Shown: piece by piece, positions 1-6,029 of the stretch
Layout of the letters: each line of letters begins with the position of its first letter
Position numbering within the stretch: the stretch's first letter is position 1
Origin: Phycisphaerales bacterium UBA2218
GTDB taxonomy: Bacteria; Planctomycetota; Phycisphaerae; Sedimentisphaerales; Anaerobacaceae
Direction: 5' to 3'
Length of the DNA stretch: 9,291 nt
Assembly (NCBI GenBank): GCA_002327785.1
Contig: DCUI01000299.1
Span: 1 to 9,291 of the forward strand
The notes under the pieces: model-generated
Told to the model about the DNA's origin: nothing
Seen by the model: only the letters and a program-made list of their open reading frames with translations
Database searches by the model: none
Position numbers and translations under genes: made by a program

Positions 1-75
1 GCCCGGTCCCAACGGGACCCTCCGGCCCGGGGGCGGGACTGCCTTTTTCCGATCCGGCTTTTTCCGATCCGACGG
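1..75. repeat. repeat-rich 3' flank of batE: palindrome plus 15-bp tandem repeat
   Basis: ggtccc-aac-gggacc at 5-19 is a perfect 6-bp palindrome with a 3-nt loop. A 15-bp tandem duplication follows at 43-72 (two copies of ctttttccgatccg plus one base). The 18-bp word ctgcctttttccgatccg at 39-56 is identical, in inverse orientation, to 808-825 of the batE element, and differs by one base from 965-982. No coding sequence was seen here. The palindrome lies about 57 nt after the batE stop on the minus strand and is not followed by a visible T run, so a rho-independent terminator cannot be supported. Confidence 0.65.
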
Positions 76-1083
76 TCAGCCGAGTTCTGCGGCGTCTTCG
101 GGGACCCAGGCATCGGCGCCGTCCGATAAGCGAATGTGAAACCAGCCGGGGCGCTGTTCGAGGAGGTCGAACTCGGTGCCGGCGTGGAGGGAGTCTTTGA
201 AGCTGGGCGGGTAGTTGGGGCCGTCGCCTTGGCGGGCCACGACCTCGGCCGCCGTGATCACGCCGAAACGCTCGCCCGACTGCCGGCGGGTCTCCACGAG
301 GATCGAGACGAAGAGGACCAGGGCCAGGGCCGCCGAGAGAGTGCAGCAAATCGAAAGAGCTTGTCGGGGCAGCCAGATCATTACCGTCAGAGAGATGCAC
401 AGGGCCGCGAAGGCCAGACCGGCCAGCAGGAACCGGGTCTGCAGGGACAGGTCGTAATGCCAGAAGAACAGCGTCTCGAGCACGCGTCTGGGAGCGGCGA
501 TCTCGACCCGGTCGATCCGGCGGCTTCGCGCGAAGGCGAGGTTTTTCCGGATGTTCAGATCGGAGCGGTTCAGTCTCTCGGCCCGGCGATAGTTCAGGAT
601 GGCCCGCCCGAGGTCGTCTTTCAGGAGGTAGGCATTGGCCAGGTTGTAGTAGAGCCCGGCGTTCCGCACGCCGCCTTGGCGGATGATCTTCTCATAGAGC
701 AGGATGGCCTTGTCGTACGACTGTCGGGCTGCGCTCGGGTCGGCGGCGGCGTTGGCCTGCTGAAATGCGGTGTTCGCTTCTTCGAGCAGGGCTCGCAAGT
801 CGTGACCCGGATCGGAAAAAGGCAGGTCGGGCCTACTTTGGGAGGGAAAAATCTCGCCGTTCGATTTTTCCCTCCCAAACCCCGGACGCGAGTCGAGAGC
901 GTCACCCTCTCCATTCTTCAAGCAAGTCGAAATGAGAGACTTGCTTGAAGAATATAGGCCCGACCTGCCTTTTTCCGGTCCGACCTGCGACCCGTGACCC
1001 GGATCACGAGCCACGAGGCACGGGTCACAGAGCCCCACAAGTACCAGGGCCGCCACAATCAGAGCTGTTTTGTGGATCTTCAT
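76..1083 (-). CDS. batE: BatE, TPR and SH3-like envelope protein, carrying an in-frame palindromic insertion
   Basis: A 335-residue protein. A signal-like helix occupies residues 5-18 (TALIVAALVLVGL). Residues 99-190 carry TPRs: LLEEANTAFQQANA, then ARQSYDKAILLYEKII, NAGLYYNLANAYLLKDDLGRA and ILNYRRAERLNRSDLNI. Two TM helices lie at about 217-237 and 243-263, and residues 273-332 form an SH3b-like domain (FGVITAAEVVARQGDG, FKDSLHAGTEFDLLEQ, WFHIRLSDGADAWV). This layout is that of BatE. Odd point: residues 27-94 do not belong to any of these parts; they are encoded by a nested inverted-repeat element, with DPGH at both ends (27-30 and 91-94) 64 residues apart. The frame stays open through it. 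Normal BatE proteins go almost directly from signal to TPRs. The start at 1083 overlaps the BatD stop (ATGA); GAAGAG lies next to the ATG. Whether the insert is tolerated in the product is unknown. Confidence 0.88.
   Translation of the reverse strand: MKIHKTALIVAALVLVGLCDPCLVARDPGHGSQVGPEKGRSGLYSSSKSLISTCLKNGEGDALDSRPGFGREKSNGEIFPSQSRPDLPFSDPGHDLRALLEEANTAFQQANAAADPSAARQSYDKAILLYEKIIRQGGVRNAGLYYNLANAYLLKDDLGRAILNYRRAERLNRSDLNIRKNLAFARSRRIDRVEIAAPRRVLETLFFWHYDLSLQTRFLLAGLAFAALCISLTVMIWLPRQALSICCTLSAALALVLFVSILVETRRQSGERFGVITAAEVVARQGDGPNYPPSFKDSLHAGTEFDLLEQRPGWFHIRLSDGADAWVPEDAAELG
801..1005. repeat. 13-bp direct repeat bracketing the batE element
   Basis: cgtgacccggatc occurs at 801-813 and again at 993-1005. 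The copies begin exactly 192 bp apart, which is 64 codons, and each encodes the same DPGH peptide. The left copy overlaps the outer stem by six bases. It may be a target duplication, a duplication formed by slippage or recombination, or a sub-repeat belonging to the element. Confidence 0.75.
808..982. mobile_element. cloverleaf-like nested inverted-repeat element inserted in batE
   Basis: The outer stem pairs 808-835 with 955-982: 28 bp, of which the inner 23 are perfect, with a single mismatch at 812/978. Inside it, separated by one base on each side, stand two perfect hairpins: 837-879 (17-bp arms, tttgggagggaaaaatc and its complement, 9-nt loop) and 913-953 (16-bp arms, attcttcaagcaagtc and its complement, 9-nt loop). 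Between them lies a small 5-bp hairpin at 895-911. The whole can fold as a three-armed cloverleaf in DNA or RNA. It encodes no protein of its own and resembles a MITE/REP-like non-autonomous element rather than any family I can name. The insertion keeps the batE frame. The term mobile element is an inference from structure. Confidence 0.75.
989..1028. repeat. secondary palindrome and CACGAG-type subrepeats beside the batE element
   Basis: gacccgtg at 989-996 pairs with cacgggtc at 1019-1026, and cgtga/tcacg (993-997 and 1004-1008) form a smaller hairpin inside. The interior repeats short CACGAG/CACGAGG-like words. This segment encodes residues 20-32 of BatE, so the end of the signal peptide region itself may be repeat-derived, and the element may reach to about 1028. 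Confidence 0.55.
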
Positions 1084-2873
1084 CTCTTCGCGCGCCTTTC
1101 GATGGCGTCAATGAGTTCCACGGCCTCCTGGAGCCGGCTTGGCCCCACGTCTGTGGCCAACGGGGCATAGCGTGCCCCCTCGCACGCGGCGATCAGATCC
1201 GCGTATCGGCCCGCGACGGTTGAATCGCCGGTGGCATCCGAAATCACCTGTCGGCAGTCGTCGGCGGTCAAGGAAGCCGCCACCCGGTCAAACCGGTCGC
1301 CGAGGTAGCCTTTCATCGCGGAAAGCAGCCGTTCGGGTCGCTGCTGCGGATCGGCCGAGGCGGCAGCCTTCAACTGCCGCACTGCCAGGCCGGCGGCCCG
1401 ACGACGACGCTTGCGGACAAGCGCCTGGGGGCTCGTTCGGCCCGCCAGCCGGATGATCGTGCTGACCACCAGGCCCGCGAGCGGGACCGACCAGATCACG
1501 GCATACCCGGGGCGGACCACGGCCGACCGCAGCGAGAAGCTCTGGTCGGCCAGGACCGCCGGACCGTAGTAGTTCGCCGACAGGCCCTTGCGGATCGCCT
1601 CAACTTCCCGATTCACCGAAGTGAAACCCACGCCCTCCAGGTCGGCGTTCGTGAGCATCTTCGTCGGCGCCACCTTCAGCGAGATCGGATCGGTCCGGAC
1701 CACGATGTACTCGCCGCGTTGCGAATCGAAGCAAGCCAGCGGAATCGGCGGAATCTGCGTAACCGCGTCGCTATTGGCCCGAAGCGTCTGGGTGAAGACC
1801 TTGAATCCATTCTCGATGGTCGGGGAGGCCTTCTCCGTCGGGATTCTGAAGTTCGCCGCCAGCTCCGGCACCTGCTCGAGCGGCGGCCACTGGACCGGCT
1901 TCAGATACGGATTGCCACCGACCCGAATCGTCAGGGTGATCGGATCGCCCACGCTGACCTCAGTGGGAGCAGCCGAGGCGGCGATCGTGTACTTGCCCAC
2001 GAGCCCATAGAACTCCGCCGGCTTGCCCTGCTCGGGCAGCGGAAGCACCTCCAGGTCGATGGGATCGGACTGTACCGACACCCGCTCGAACTTCAACGTG
2101 TAGGGATTGAAGACGCTGTTGGTCCGGGCCCTGCCCACGGCCAGGTTCGTCGAGACGGTGATCGGGTCCAGCCGGATGCGGCCGGCACGTTGGGCAAGCA
2201 GGACCTTGCTGAAGGCATAGACCTCCGCTTCCATTCCCTTGATCTGCCGACGACTGCCCTGGACGGAGGCAGGGACCCCGTCGATGAGGGTCTGCTCCGC
2301 GCCGGCGCCGTCGGCCGAGGAGACTTCCTCAATGAGGAAACCGTCCGACTTGAAGACCGGCACGTCGAACGAGACGTTCTGCCATCGCGATGAGACGATC
2401 CACTGCACGGTCATCACGATCGGCTGGCCCACGTAGCATTTGGGTTCCGAGACGGAGAACTCCACGCTCATCCGGTCCGTCGTCCCCGGTTTCGAGACCG
2501 TCACGTCGACCGCGTTGGTCGTGTACGTCCGCCCCCCCACGACGACCGTTACGCCGGGAAGGCGCATCGTGCCGACCTCCTTGGCCGTGATCGCGTAGTT
2601 CGAGGAGTAACTGACGACGACCTGGTCGTTGAATTGCTGGTACGACGTGCCCTCGCCCGCCGGTCGCGGGTTGAAGGAGGCCAGCGGAGACACGTCGATC
2701 TTGCTCGGCTTGCCCCCCCCTTCCACAACGACGGAATACTGAAAGACGTCGCCGGGGTAGATGGCGGTCTCGGAGTTCACGACGGCATGAACGCGAACAC
2801 GGTCCCCACTGCCCGCCGTCGCCGGTTGGGCGAAGAGCATCAGCAGAACGACATATCTCAAGAGGACTTTCAT
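1080..2873 (-). CDS. batD: BatD, exported multi-domain beta protein with C-terminal TM anchor
   Basis: A 597-residue protein, the usual size for BatD. Residues 1-20 are a signal peptide (LLMLFAQPATA, then GSGD). Residues 25-400 contain Ig-like beta modules: VVNSETAIYPGDVFQYSVVVEG at 31-52, SVSEPKCYVGQPIVMTVQW at 140-158, and PTEVSVGDPITLTIRVGG at 303-320. Each opens with the 'x-V-x-x-G-x-x-I/F-x-x-x-V' strand pair seen in BatD. Family marks include FNPRPAGEGTSYQQFN at 67-82 and EFYGLVGKYTI at 287-297, equivalent to the F-x-G-x-V-G motif. A TM helix at about 457-475 is followed by RKRRRR at 487-492 and a helical cytoplasmic tail. In Bat operons BatD is thought to link the VWA proteins across the periplasm. 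The gene overlaps BatC by one base upstream and BatE by four bases (ATGA) downstream, so the three are probably translated as a coupled unit. No strong SD is visible before the ATG. Confidence 0.9.
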   Translation of the reverse strand: MKVLLRYVVLLMLFAQPATAGSGDRVRVHAVVNSETAIYPGDVFQYSVVVEGGGKPSKIDVSPLASFNPRPAGEGTSYQQFNDQVVVSYSSNYAITAKEVGTMRLPGVTVVVGGRTYTTNAVDVTVSKPGTTDRMSVEFSVSEPKCYVGQPIVMTVQWIVSSRWQNVSFDVPVFKSDGFLIEEVSSADGAGAEQTLIDGVPASVQGSRRQIKGMEAEVYAFSKVLLAQRAGRIRLDPITVSTNLAVGRARTNSVFNPYTLKFERVSVQSDPIDLEVLPLPEQGKPAEFYGLVGKYTIAASAAPTEVSVGDPITLTIRVGGNPYLKPVQWPPLEQVPELAANFRIPTEKASPTIENGFKVFTQTLRANSDAVTQIPPIPLACFDSQRGEYIVVRTDPISLKVAPTKMLTNADLEGVGFTSVNREVEAIRKGLSANYYGPAVLADQSFSLRSAVVRPGYAVIWSVPLAGLVVSTIIRLAGRTSPQALVRKRRRRAAGLAVRQLKAAASADPQQRPERLLSAMKGYLGDRFDRVAASLTADDCRQVISDATGDSTVAGRYADLIAACEGARYAPLATDVGPSRLQEAVELIDAIERRAKR

Positions 2874-3733
2874 TACCAGTCTTTTTCGACCCGTTGATAC
2901 TGCGCTCTTTGGCGAATCTCGCGTTCTTTCTTCTGCCGTTGTTCGTTGTCGATGATCTCCTGGGCGGTGGCGTCCCGCTCGACCTCCTGCTCTTGCCGCT
3001 TGTCCTGCTCCTGCTGTTGCTGCGACTGGGGCTGTTCTTGCTCGTCCTGCGGCTGATTGGGATCCTGCGTCTGAGCCTCCTTCTTCGCCTGGTTCGGATC
3101 CTGCGGCTGGTTGGGGTCCTGTTCGGACTGGGATTGATCCTGCTGCTGTTGCTGTTGTTGCCCCTGCTGCTGCGATTGGTTCGGGTCCCGCTGATTCTGC
3201 TGGTCCTGCTGCTGTTTGATCTGGTCGAGGATATCCTTGATGGTCAGACGGGCCACCTCGATATTGCGAGCCGCCTTCTCGTTCTTCGGGTCGATGTCCA
3301 GAACCTGCCGCCAGTAGGTGATGCTGGTCTTCATGTCGTCGACGGCTTTTTGCAGGTCGGAATCTCGCTGCTTGGCGCCTCGCTGAAAGAGGCAGTTGCC
3401 GAGGTTGTACCGAGCTTTGGCGACCAGCTTCATATCCTTGCTCTGGGCCGCCGCTTCCTGATAGAGATCCATGGCCTCACCGAGATCATCGAGTCGAAAG
3501 TAGCTGTTGGCCTTATTGAACCTCGGCTCCACCGCCTGCGGCTGCTCGACAAGGGCCTCGTTGTACTTGTTGATCGCCTCGGCATACCGGCCTTCGCCAT
3601 AGAACCCGTTGCCCTGGCGAAGCATCTCCCGCGCCGAGGTCGGTCCGGCCACCGTCGCCGACGGAGCAAGGGCCAGGACGCACATCGCCAACCAGCCGGC
3701 CAAGAAGACGGGCCGAGACACCCACTCGTTCAT
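2873..3733 (-). CDS. batC: BatC, exported TPR protein with Q/N-rich tail
   Basis: A 286-residue protein from the ATG at 3733. The open frame extends up to an ATG at 3955, but those 74 extra residues are encoded by the end of BatB and the palindromic array, while a proper signal peptide begins at 3733 (MNEWVSRPVFLAGWLAM, cleavage near ATVAG at 26-30). TPR-like repeats cover residues 36-160: ARE-MLRQGNGFYGEGRYAEAINKYNEAL, RFNKANSYFRLDDLGEAMDLYQEAA and KARYNLGNCLFQRGAKQ, then a longer helical pair ending in IDPKNEKAARNIEVAR. Residues 174-247 are Q/N/D/P-rich with four DPNQ tetrapeptides. A charged helix and the ending RVEKDW follow; a C-terminal K-x-W-like end is usual for BatC. TPRs suggest a scaffold for the VWA proteins in the periplasm. 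No SD is seen. The stop overlaps the BatD start as TAATG, indicating coupling. Confidence 0.85.
   Translation of the reverse strand: MNEWVSRPVFLAGWLAMCVLALAPSATVAGPTSAREMLRQGNGFYGEGRYAEAINKYNEALVEQPQAVEPRFNKANSYFRLDDLGEAMDLYQEAAAQSKDMKLVAKARYNLGNCLFQRGAKQRDSDLQKAVDDMKTSITYWRQVLDIDPKNEKAARNIEVARLTIKDILDQIKQQQDQQNQRDPNQSQQQGQQQQQQQDQSQSEQDPNQPQDPNQAKKEAQTQDPNQPQDEQEQPQSQQQQEQDKRQEQEVERDATAQEIIDNEQRQKKEREIRQRAQYQRVEKDW
2993..3214 (-). repeat. Q/N-rich low-complexity coding repeat in batC
   Basis: This stretch encodes about 74 residues of Q, N, D, P and E, including a run of seven Q and four DPNQ units. In DNA it is a CAG/CAA-rich segment on the coding strand (CTG/TTG on the plus strand), prone to slippage. 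It creates a long hydrophobic shadow frame on the plus strand (poly-Leu), which is not a gene. Q-rich linkers are common in BatC proteins, so this is likely a flexible spacer between the TPR region and the C-terminal helix. Confidence 0.7.
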
Positions 3734-3737
3734 AGTG

Positions 3738-3867
3738 TGCCCGCAAGGGCATGTCTTCCGTATCACGGGCATCCTGCCCGTGATATTCACGGCCGGGACG
3801 GCCGTGCTACTCATGGGCGAGACGCCCATGCTACTCGAATGCCTTACGGCGTCACTACAAACGTGAC
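3738..3867. repeat. array of palindromes between batB and batC
   Basis: The 133-bp space between the BatB stop and the preferred BatC start is almost filled with inverted repeats. They are: 3738-3751 (5-bp arms, loop gcaa); 3761-3785 (11-bp perfect arms, loop tcc); 3788-3806 (8-bp arms cacggccg/cggccgtg, loop gga); 3812-3830 (8-bp arms catgggcg/cgcccatg, loop aga); 3841-3850 (gcc-ttac-ggc); and 3851-3867 (gtcac, 7-nt loop, gtgac). The centres of the three strong hairpins lie at 3773, 3797 and 3821, exactly 24 nt apart. GCTACTC occurs at 3806-3812 and 3830-3836, also 24 nt apart. Translated on the minus strand it reads GVSPMSSTAVPAVNITGRMP, a peptide text I remember from mis-annotated ORF starts in Planctomycetota-like genomes (from memory). 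No terminator-like T run on the minus strand follows any hairpin. Confidence 0.88.
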
Positions 3868-4883
3868 TATGCTGCTTTTTTGCGTTCACTGACCAACACC
3901 TCGCCAACCAGCAATCCAATGGCAAGCGCCACGAAAATCTGGAATTTCTCATCATACTTCATCATCGTCATGGACTCCAGCTCGCGCCCCTCGGCCGAGG
4001 CAATCAGGTCCTCGTAGATCCGCCCGAGGTCCAGCGTCGTGCCGGGCAGGACGGAAAGGTACTTGCCGCCCTCCGTGGCGTAGGCCACCTCGCGTAGAAG
4101 ATCGCTGTTCAGCCTGGACCACACCTCCTCGTTCCGGTGCTTCAGAAACGTCTTCTCGCCGTTCGGGCCGGTGATCGGGATGCGCGAGCCCGTCACATCA
4201 TCGCCCAAACCGATCGCAATAATCCGAATCCCTTCCTGGGCCGCCTTCTGAGCCGCTTCCGGGGCAAAGCTATCGTGGTCCTCGCCATCCGTGATGAGGA
4301 TCAGATCCTTGAACTCGCGGCTCTGTTTGTCGAAGACCTCCTCGGCGGCCTTGCGAATCGCGTCGCCGATCAGGGTCCCGCCCCGGCTGGTGCTCTCGGT
4401 CGAGATATCCGCCAGGGCCATCCGGACAAAGGCGTAGTCCTGCGTCAACGGGCATTTCACCGTGGAGTTGCCGGCGAAGGTGATGACAGCGATCCGGTCG
4501 CCCTTGAGGACCTCCAGCAGGTCGGAAATGGCGATTTTGGAGCGTTCGAGCCGGCTTGGCGTGATGTCCTCGGCCAGCATGGAACGGGAGGTGTCGAGCA
4601 GAATGACGACGTCGCGGCCCTTACGCCGGATCTGCTGCGGCTGCGGGTTCCACTTCGGCTCGGTCAACGCAATCACAAGACTCGTAAACGCCGCGATCAG
4701 GAGAACCGCCTTGAAAATCTGTTTCCGGAGGCTCACCGTGTTGCTGATCTTCGCGAGCATCTCGGTGCTGGCCAGGATGCGCAGCGTCCGGGCCTTGCGC
4801 CGGAAACACCAGGCGTACGCCGGCGCCAGCACCAGCGGCACCGCAAACAGCAGCCACAACGCGTTGTCATTTCCCAAGTTCAT
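3867..4883 (-). CDS. batB: BatB, inner-membrane VWA-domain protein
   Basis: A 338-residue paralogue of BatA with the same layout: TM helix at residues 8-26, loop with LRILASTEML, TM helix at 55-73 followed by PKWNPQPQQIRRKGRD, VWA domain at about 90-295, and a C-terminal TM helix at 314-330. The MIDAS motif is complete: DTSRS at 97-101, the Thr of GGTLIGDA at 168-175, and LITDGEDHD at 196-204. The D-T-S-R-S-M-x-A-x-D pattern and the sequence RSKIAISDLLEVLKGDRIAVITFAG are the classic BatB-type hallmark. KWNPQPQQIRRKGRD fits the conserved P-x-W...G-x-D approach to the first VWA strand. Residues 222-250 (IAIGLGDDVTGSRIPI, then FLKHRNEEV) match the loop before the last VWA helix in this family. 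No SD precedes the ATG at 4883. The stop codon TAG lies inside a small hairpin that opens the palindromic array before BatC. Confidence 0.92.
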   Translation of the reverse strand: MNLGNDNALWLLFAVPLVLAPAYAWCFRRKARTLRILASTEMLAKISNTVSLRKQIFKAVLLIAAFTSLVIALTEPKWNPQPQQIRRKGRDVVILLDTSRSMLAEDITPSRLERSKIAISDLLEVLKGDRIAVITFAGNSTVKCPLTQDYAFVRMALADISTESTSRGGTLIGDAIRKAAEEVFDKQSREFKDLILITDGEDHDSFAPEAAQKAAQEGIRIIAIGLGDDVTGSRIPITGPNGEKTFLKHRNEEVWSRLNSDLLREVAYATEGGKYLSVLPGTTLDLGRIYEDLIASAEGRELESMTMMKYDEKFQIFVALAIGLLVGEVLVSERKKAA

Positions 4884-4914
4884 ACGTCTGTGTCACGCAA
4901 CCAGGATGACGAAC

Positions 4915-4930
4915 GAGAACTGTGGTTCTC
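4915..4930. repeat. short hairpin in the 57-bp batA-batB gap
   Basis: gagaac-tgtg-gttctc gives 6-bp arms with a 4-nt loop, and the flanking gacg/cgtc at 4908-4935 partly extend the pairing with mismatches. The gap (4884-4940) has no recognisable SD for BatB. There is no T run, so a terminator is unlikely; an mRNA processing or stability hairpin is possible. Low significance on its own. Confidence 0.4.
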
Positions 4931-4940
4931 TCCGTCCTGT

Positions 4941-6029
4941 CTATGGCACCTTTCTGAAAACCGTGCACCCTGCCAACATCTCCAAACCCAGCAGGACCAG
5001 GGCCGGCAGCGTCCACCAGCCGAAGTGCTCTGCATATTGCGTATACTGCACCGATTTGACTTCCGTTTTCTCCAGCTTGTCGATGGTCTCGACGATCTTG
5101 CGAAGCGATTGGGCGTCGTCGGCCCGGCTGTAGAAACCGCCGGTCGTCTCCGCGATGGATTTGAGAAGCCCTTCGTCCAGCTCTTCTGTGGCCGGCATAC
5201 GGAACGTCCCAAGCAGGGTCTCCACGGTCCGATACGCCTGTGACGACCCAATCCCGATGCAGTAAATCTTGATGCCCCAGCTCTTGGCCAGTTTCGCCGC
5301 CTCCAGGGGACTGTGCCGGCCGACGTTGTTCCGACCGTCGGTCAAGAGGAGCATAATCTTGTTCTTGATCGTGAAGCTGGGCGTATCCTTCCTTTCCCCT
5401 ACCCCCGCGAAGCCCAGGTCCGCATTGCGGCGTTGGAGCTCCTCCTCTGCCTTCTTAAGCCGCGCCGCACCCAGCGCAATCGCGTCGCCAATCGCGGTCC
5501 CATCCTCGCTCCGGATGCTCACGATCTGCGTCTGCCTGAGGAACTCGGCGAGCACGCCGTGGCTCAAAACCAGGGGACAGACCGTGTCCGCGTACCGAGC
5601 GAACGTCACCAGTCCGATCATGTCGCCCGGGCGGCCGCGAAGACCCCTCTTGTCCCCCTCGATGAAGTCGGTCAACACTCTCTTGACCACTTCCAGTCGG
5701 TCAAGCTTCTCGCCGTAGTAGTCCATCTCCGCTTGCATACTGCCGGAGCGGTCCACGACCGCCTCGATCGCGATGCCTTCCGTGGAGATCTCCGAGAGCA
5801 CTGTGCCCTTTCGCGGCCGGGCCAACGCCAGAATCAGCAGCGCCAGGCACAACAGCCGAGCGACGACCAACAACGGCCGCAATCGCAGCCGCCAGGAAAC
5901 CGGGCAATTCCTCATGTCCACCAGGCTCGGAAATCGCACCGCGGCCCCTCGCTTCTTGCGAAGCATGAGATACCCCACGAGCGGGAGCAACAGGAGCAAC
6001 AGCAAGGCCCATGGCGAGTACAGTTCCAT
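4941..6029 (-). CDS. batA: BatA, inner-membrane VWA-domain protein
   Basis: A 362-residue protein of typical BatA length. The N-terminus follows the family plan: a TM helix at residues 5-23 (start MELYSPWALL), a short basic loop with RFPSLVDMR, a second TM helix at 53-71 ending in ALARPRKG, then a VWA domain and a C-terminal TM helix at about 338-355. The MIDAS metal site is intact: DRSGS at 93-97, the Thr in DGTAIGDA at 176-183, and LLTDGRNN at 228-235. DMIGLVTFARYAD (136-148) and IKIYCIGIGS are standard VWA strands. The domain should face the periplasm between the helices. In Bat systems VWA proteins are thought to form complexes with BatB and BatD, with MoxR acting from the cytoplasm. It starts directly after the lipoprotein stop with a good SD and is followed by a 57-bp gap before BatB. 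A pairing of two consecutive VWA genes with TPR genes behind them is what identifies the operon. Confidence 0.92.
   Translation of the reverse strand: MELYSPWALLLLLLLPLVGYLMLRKKRGAAVRFPSLVDMRNCPVSWRLRLRPLLVVARLLCLALLILALARPRKGTVLSEISTEGIAIEAVVDRSGSMQAEMDYYGEKLDRLEVVKRVLTDFIEGDKRGLRGRPGDMIGLVTFARYADTVCPLVLSHGVLAEFLRQTQIVSIRSEDGTAIGDAIALGAARLKKAEEELQRRNADLGFAGVGERKDTPSFTIKNKIMLLLTDGRNNVGRHSPLEAAKLAKSWGIKIYCIGIGSSQAYRTVETLLGTFRMPATEELDEGLLKSIAETTGGFYSRADDAQSLRKIVETIDKLEKTEVKSVQYTQYAEHFGWWTLPALVLLGLEMLAGCTVFRKVP

Noticed and set aside
5..19. A rho-independent terminator after batE
   Set aside because: The stem is only 6 bp and no T run on the minus strand is visible before the window ends.
136..948. 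A 270-codon plus-strand frame antisense to batE
   Set aside because: The opposite strand encodes TPR, two TM helices and an SH3-like domain in the expected BatE order.
808..982. A tRNA or tandem tRNA genes, because of the cloverleaf shape
   Set aside because: Stem lengths (28, 17 and 16 bp) and loops do not fit tRNA, and no T-loop or acceptor CCA pattern is present.
76..1083. A frameshift or pseudogene in batE caused by the insertion
   Set aside because: The frame is intact from signal peptide through SH3-like domain; the insert is a multiple of three and contains no in-frame stop.
3738..3867. A CRISPR array, because of the regular 24-nt spacing
   Set aside because: The units are different palindromes with no identical direct repeat of 23 nt or more and no spacers.
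2894..3892. A 332-codon plus-strand frame with a very leucine-rich, membrane-like N-terminus
   Set aside because: The poly-Leu text is the complement of the CAG-rich Q repeats of batC, and its end is the palindromic array.
4137..5243. A 368-codon plus-strand open frame across batB and the end of batA
   Set aside because: Shadow of the batB/batA coding frames; crosses the batA-batB gap without any domain or ribosome site.
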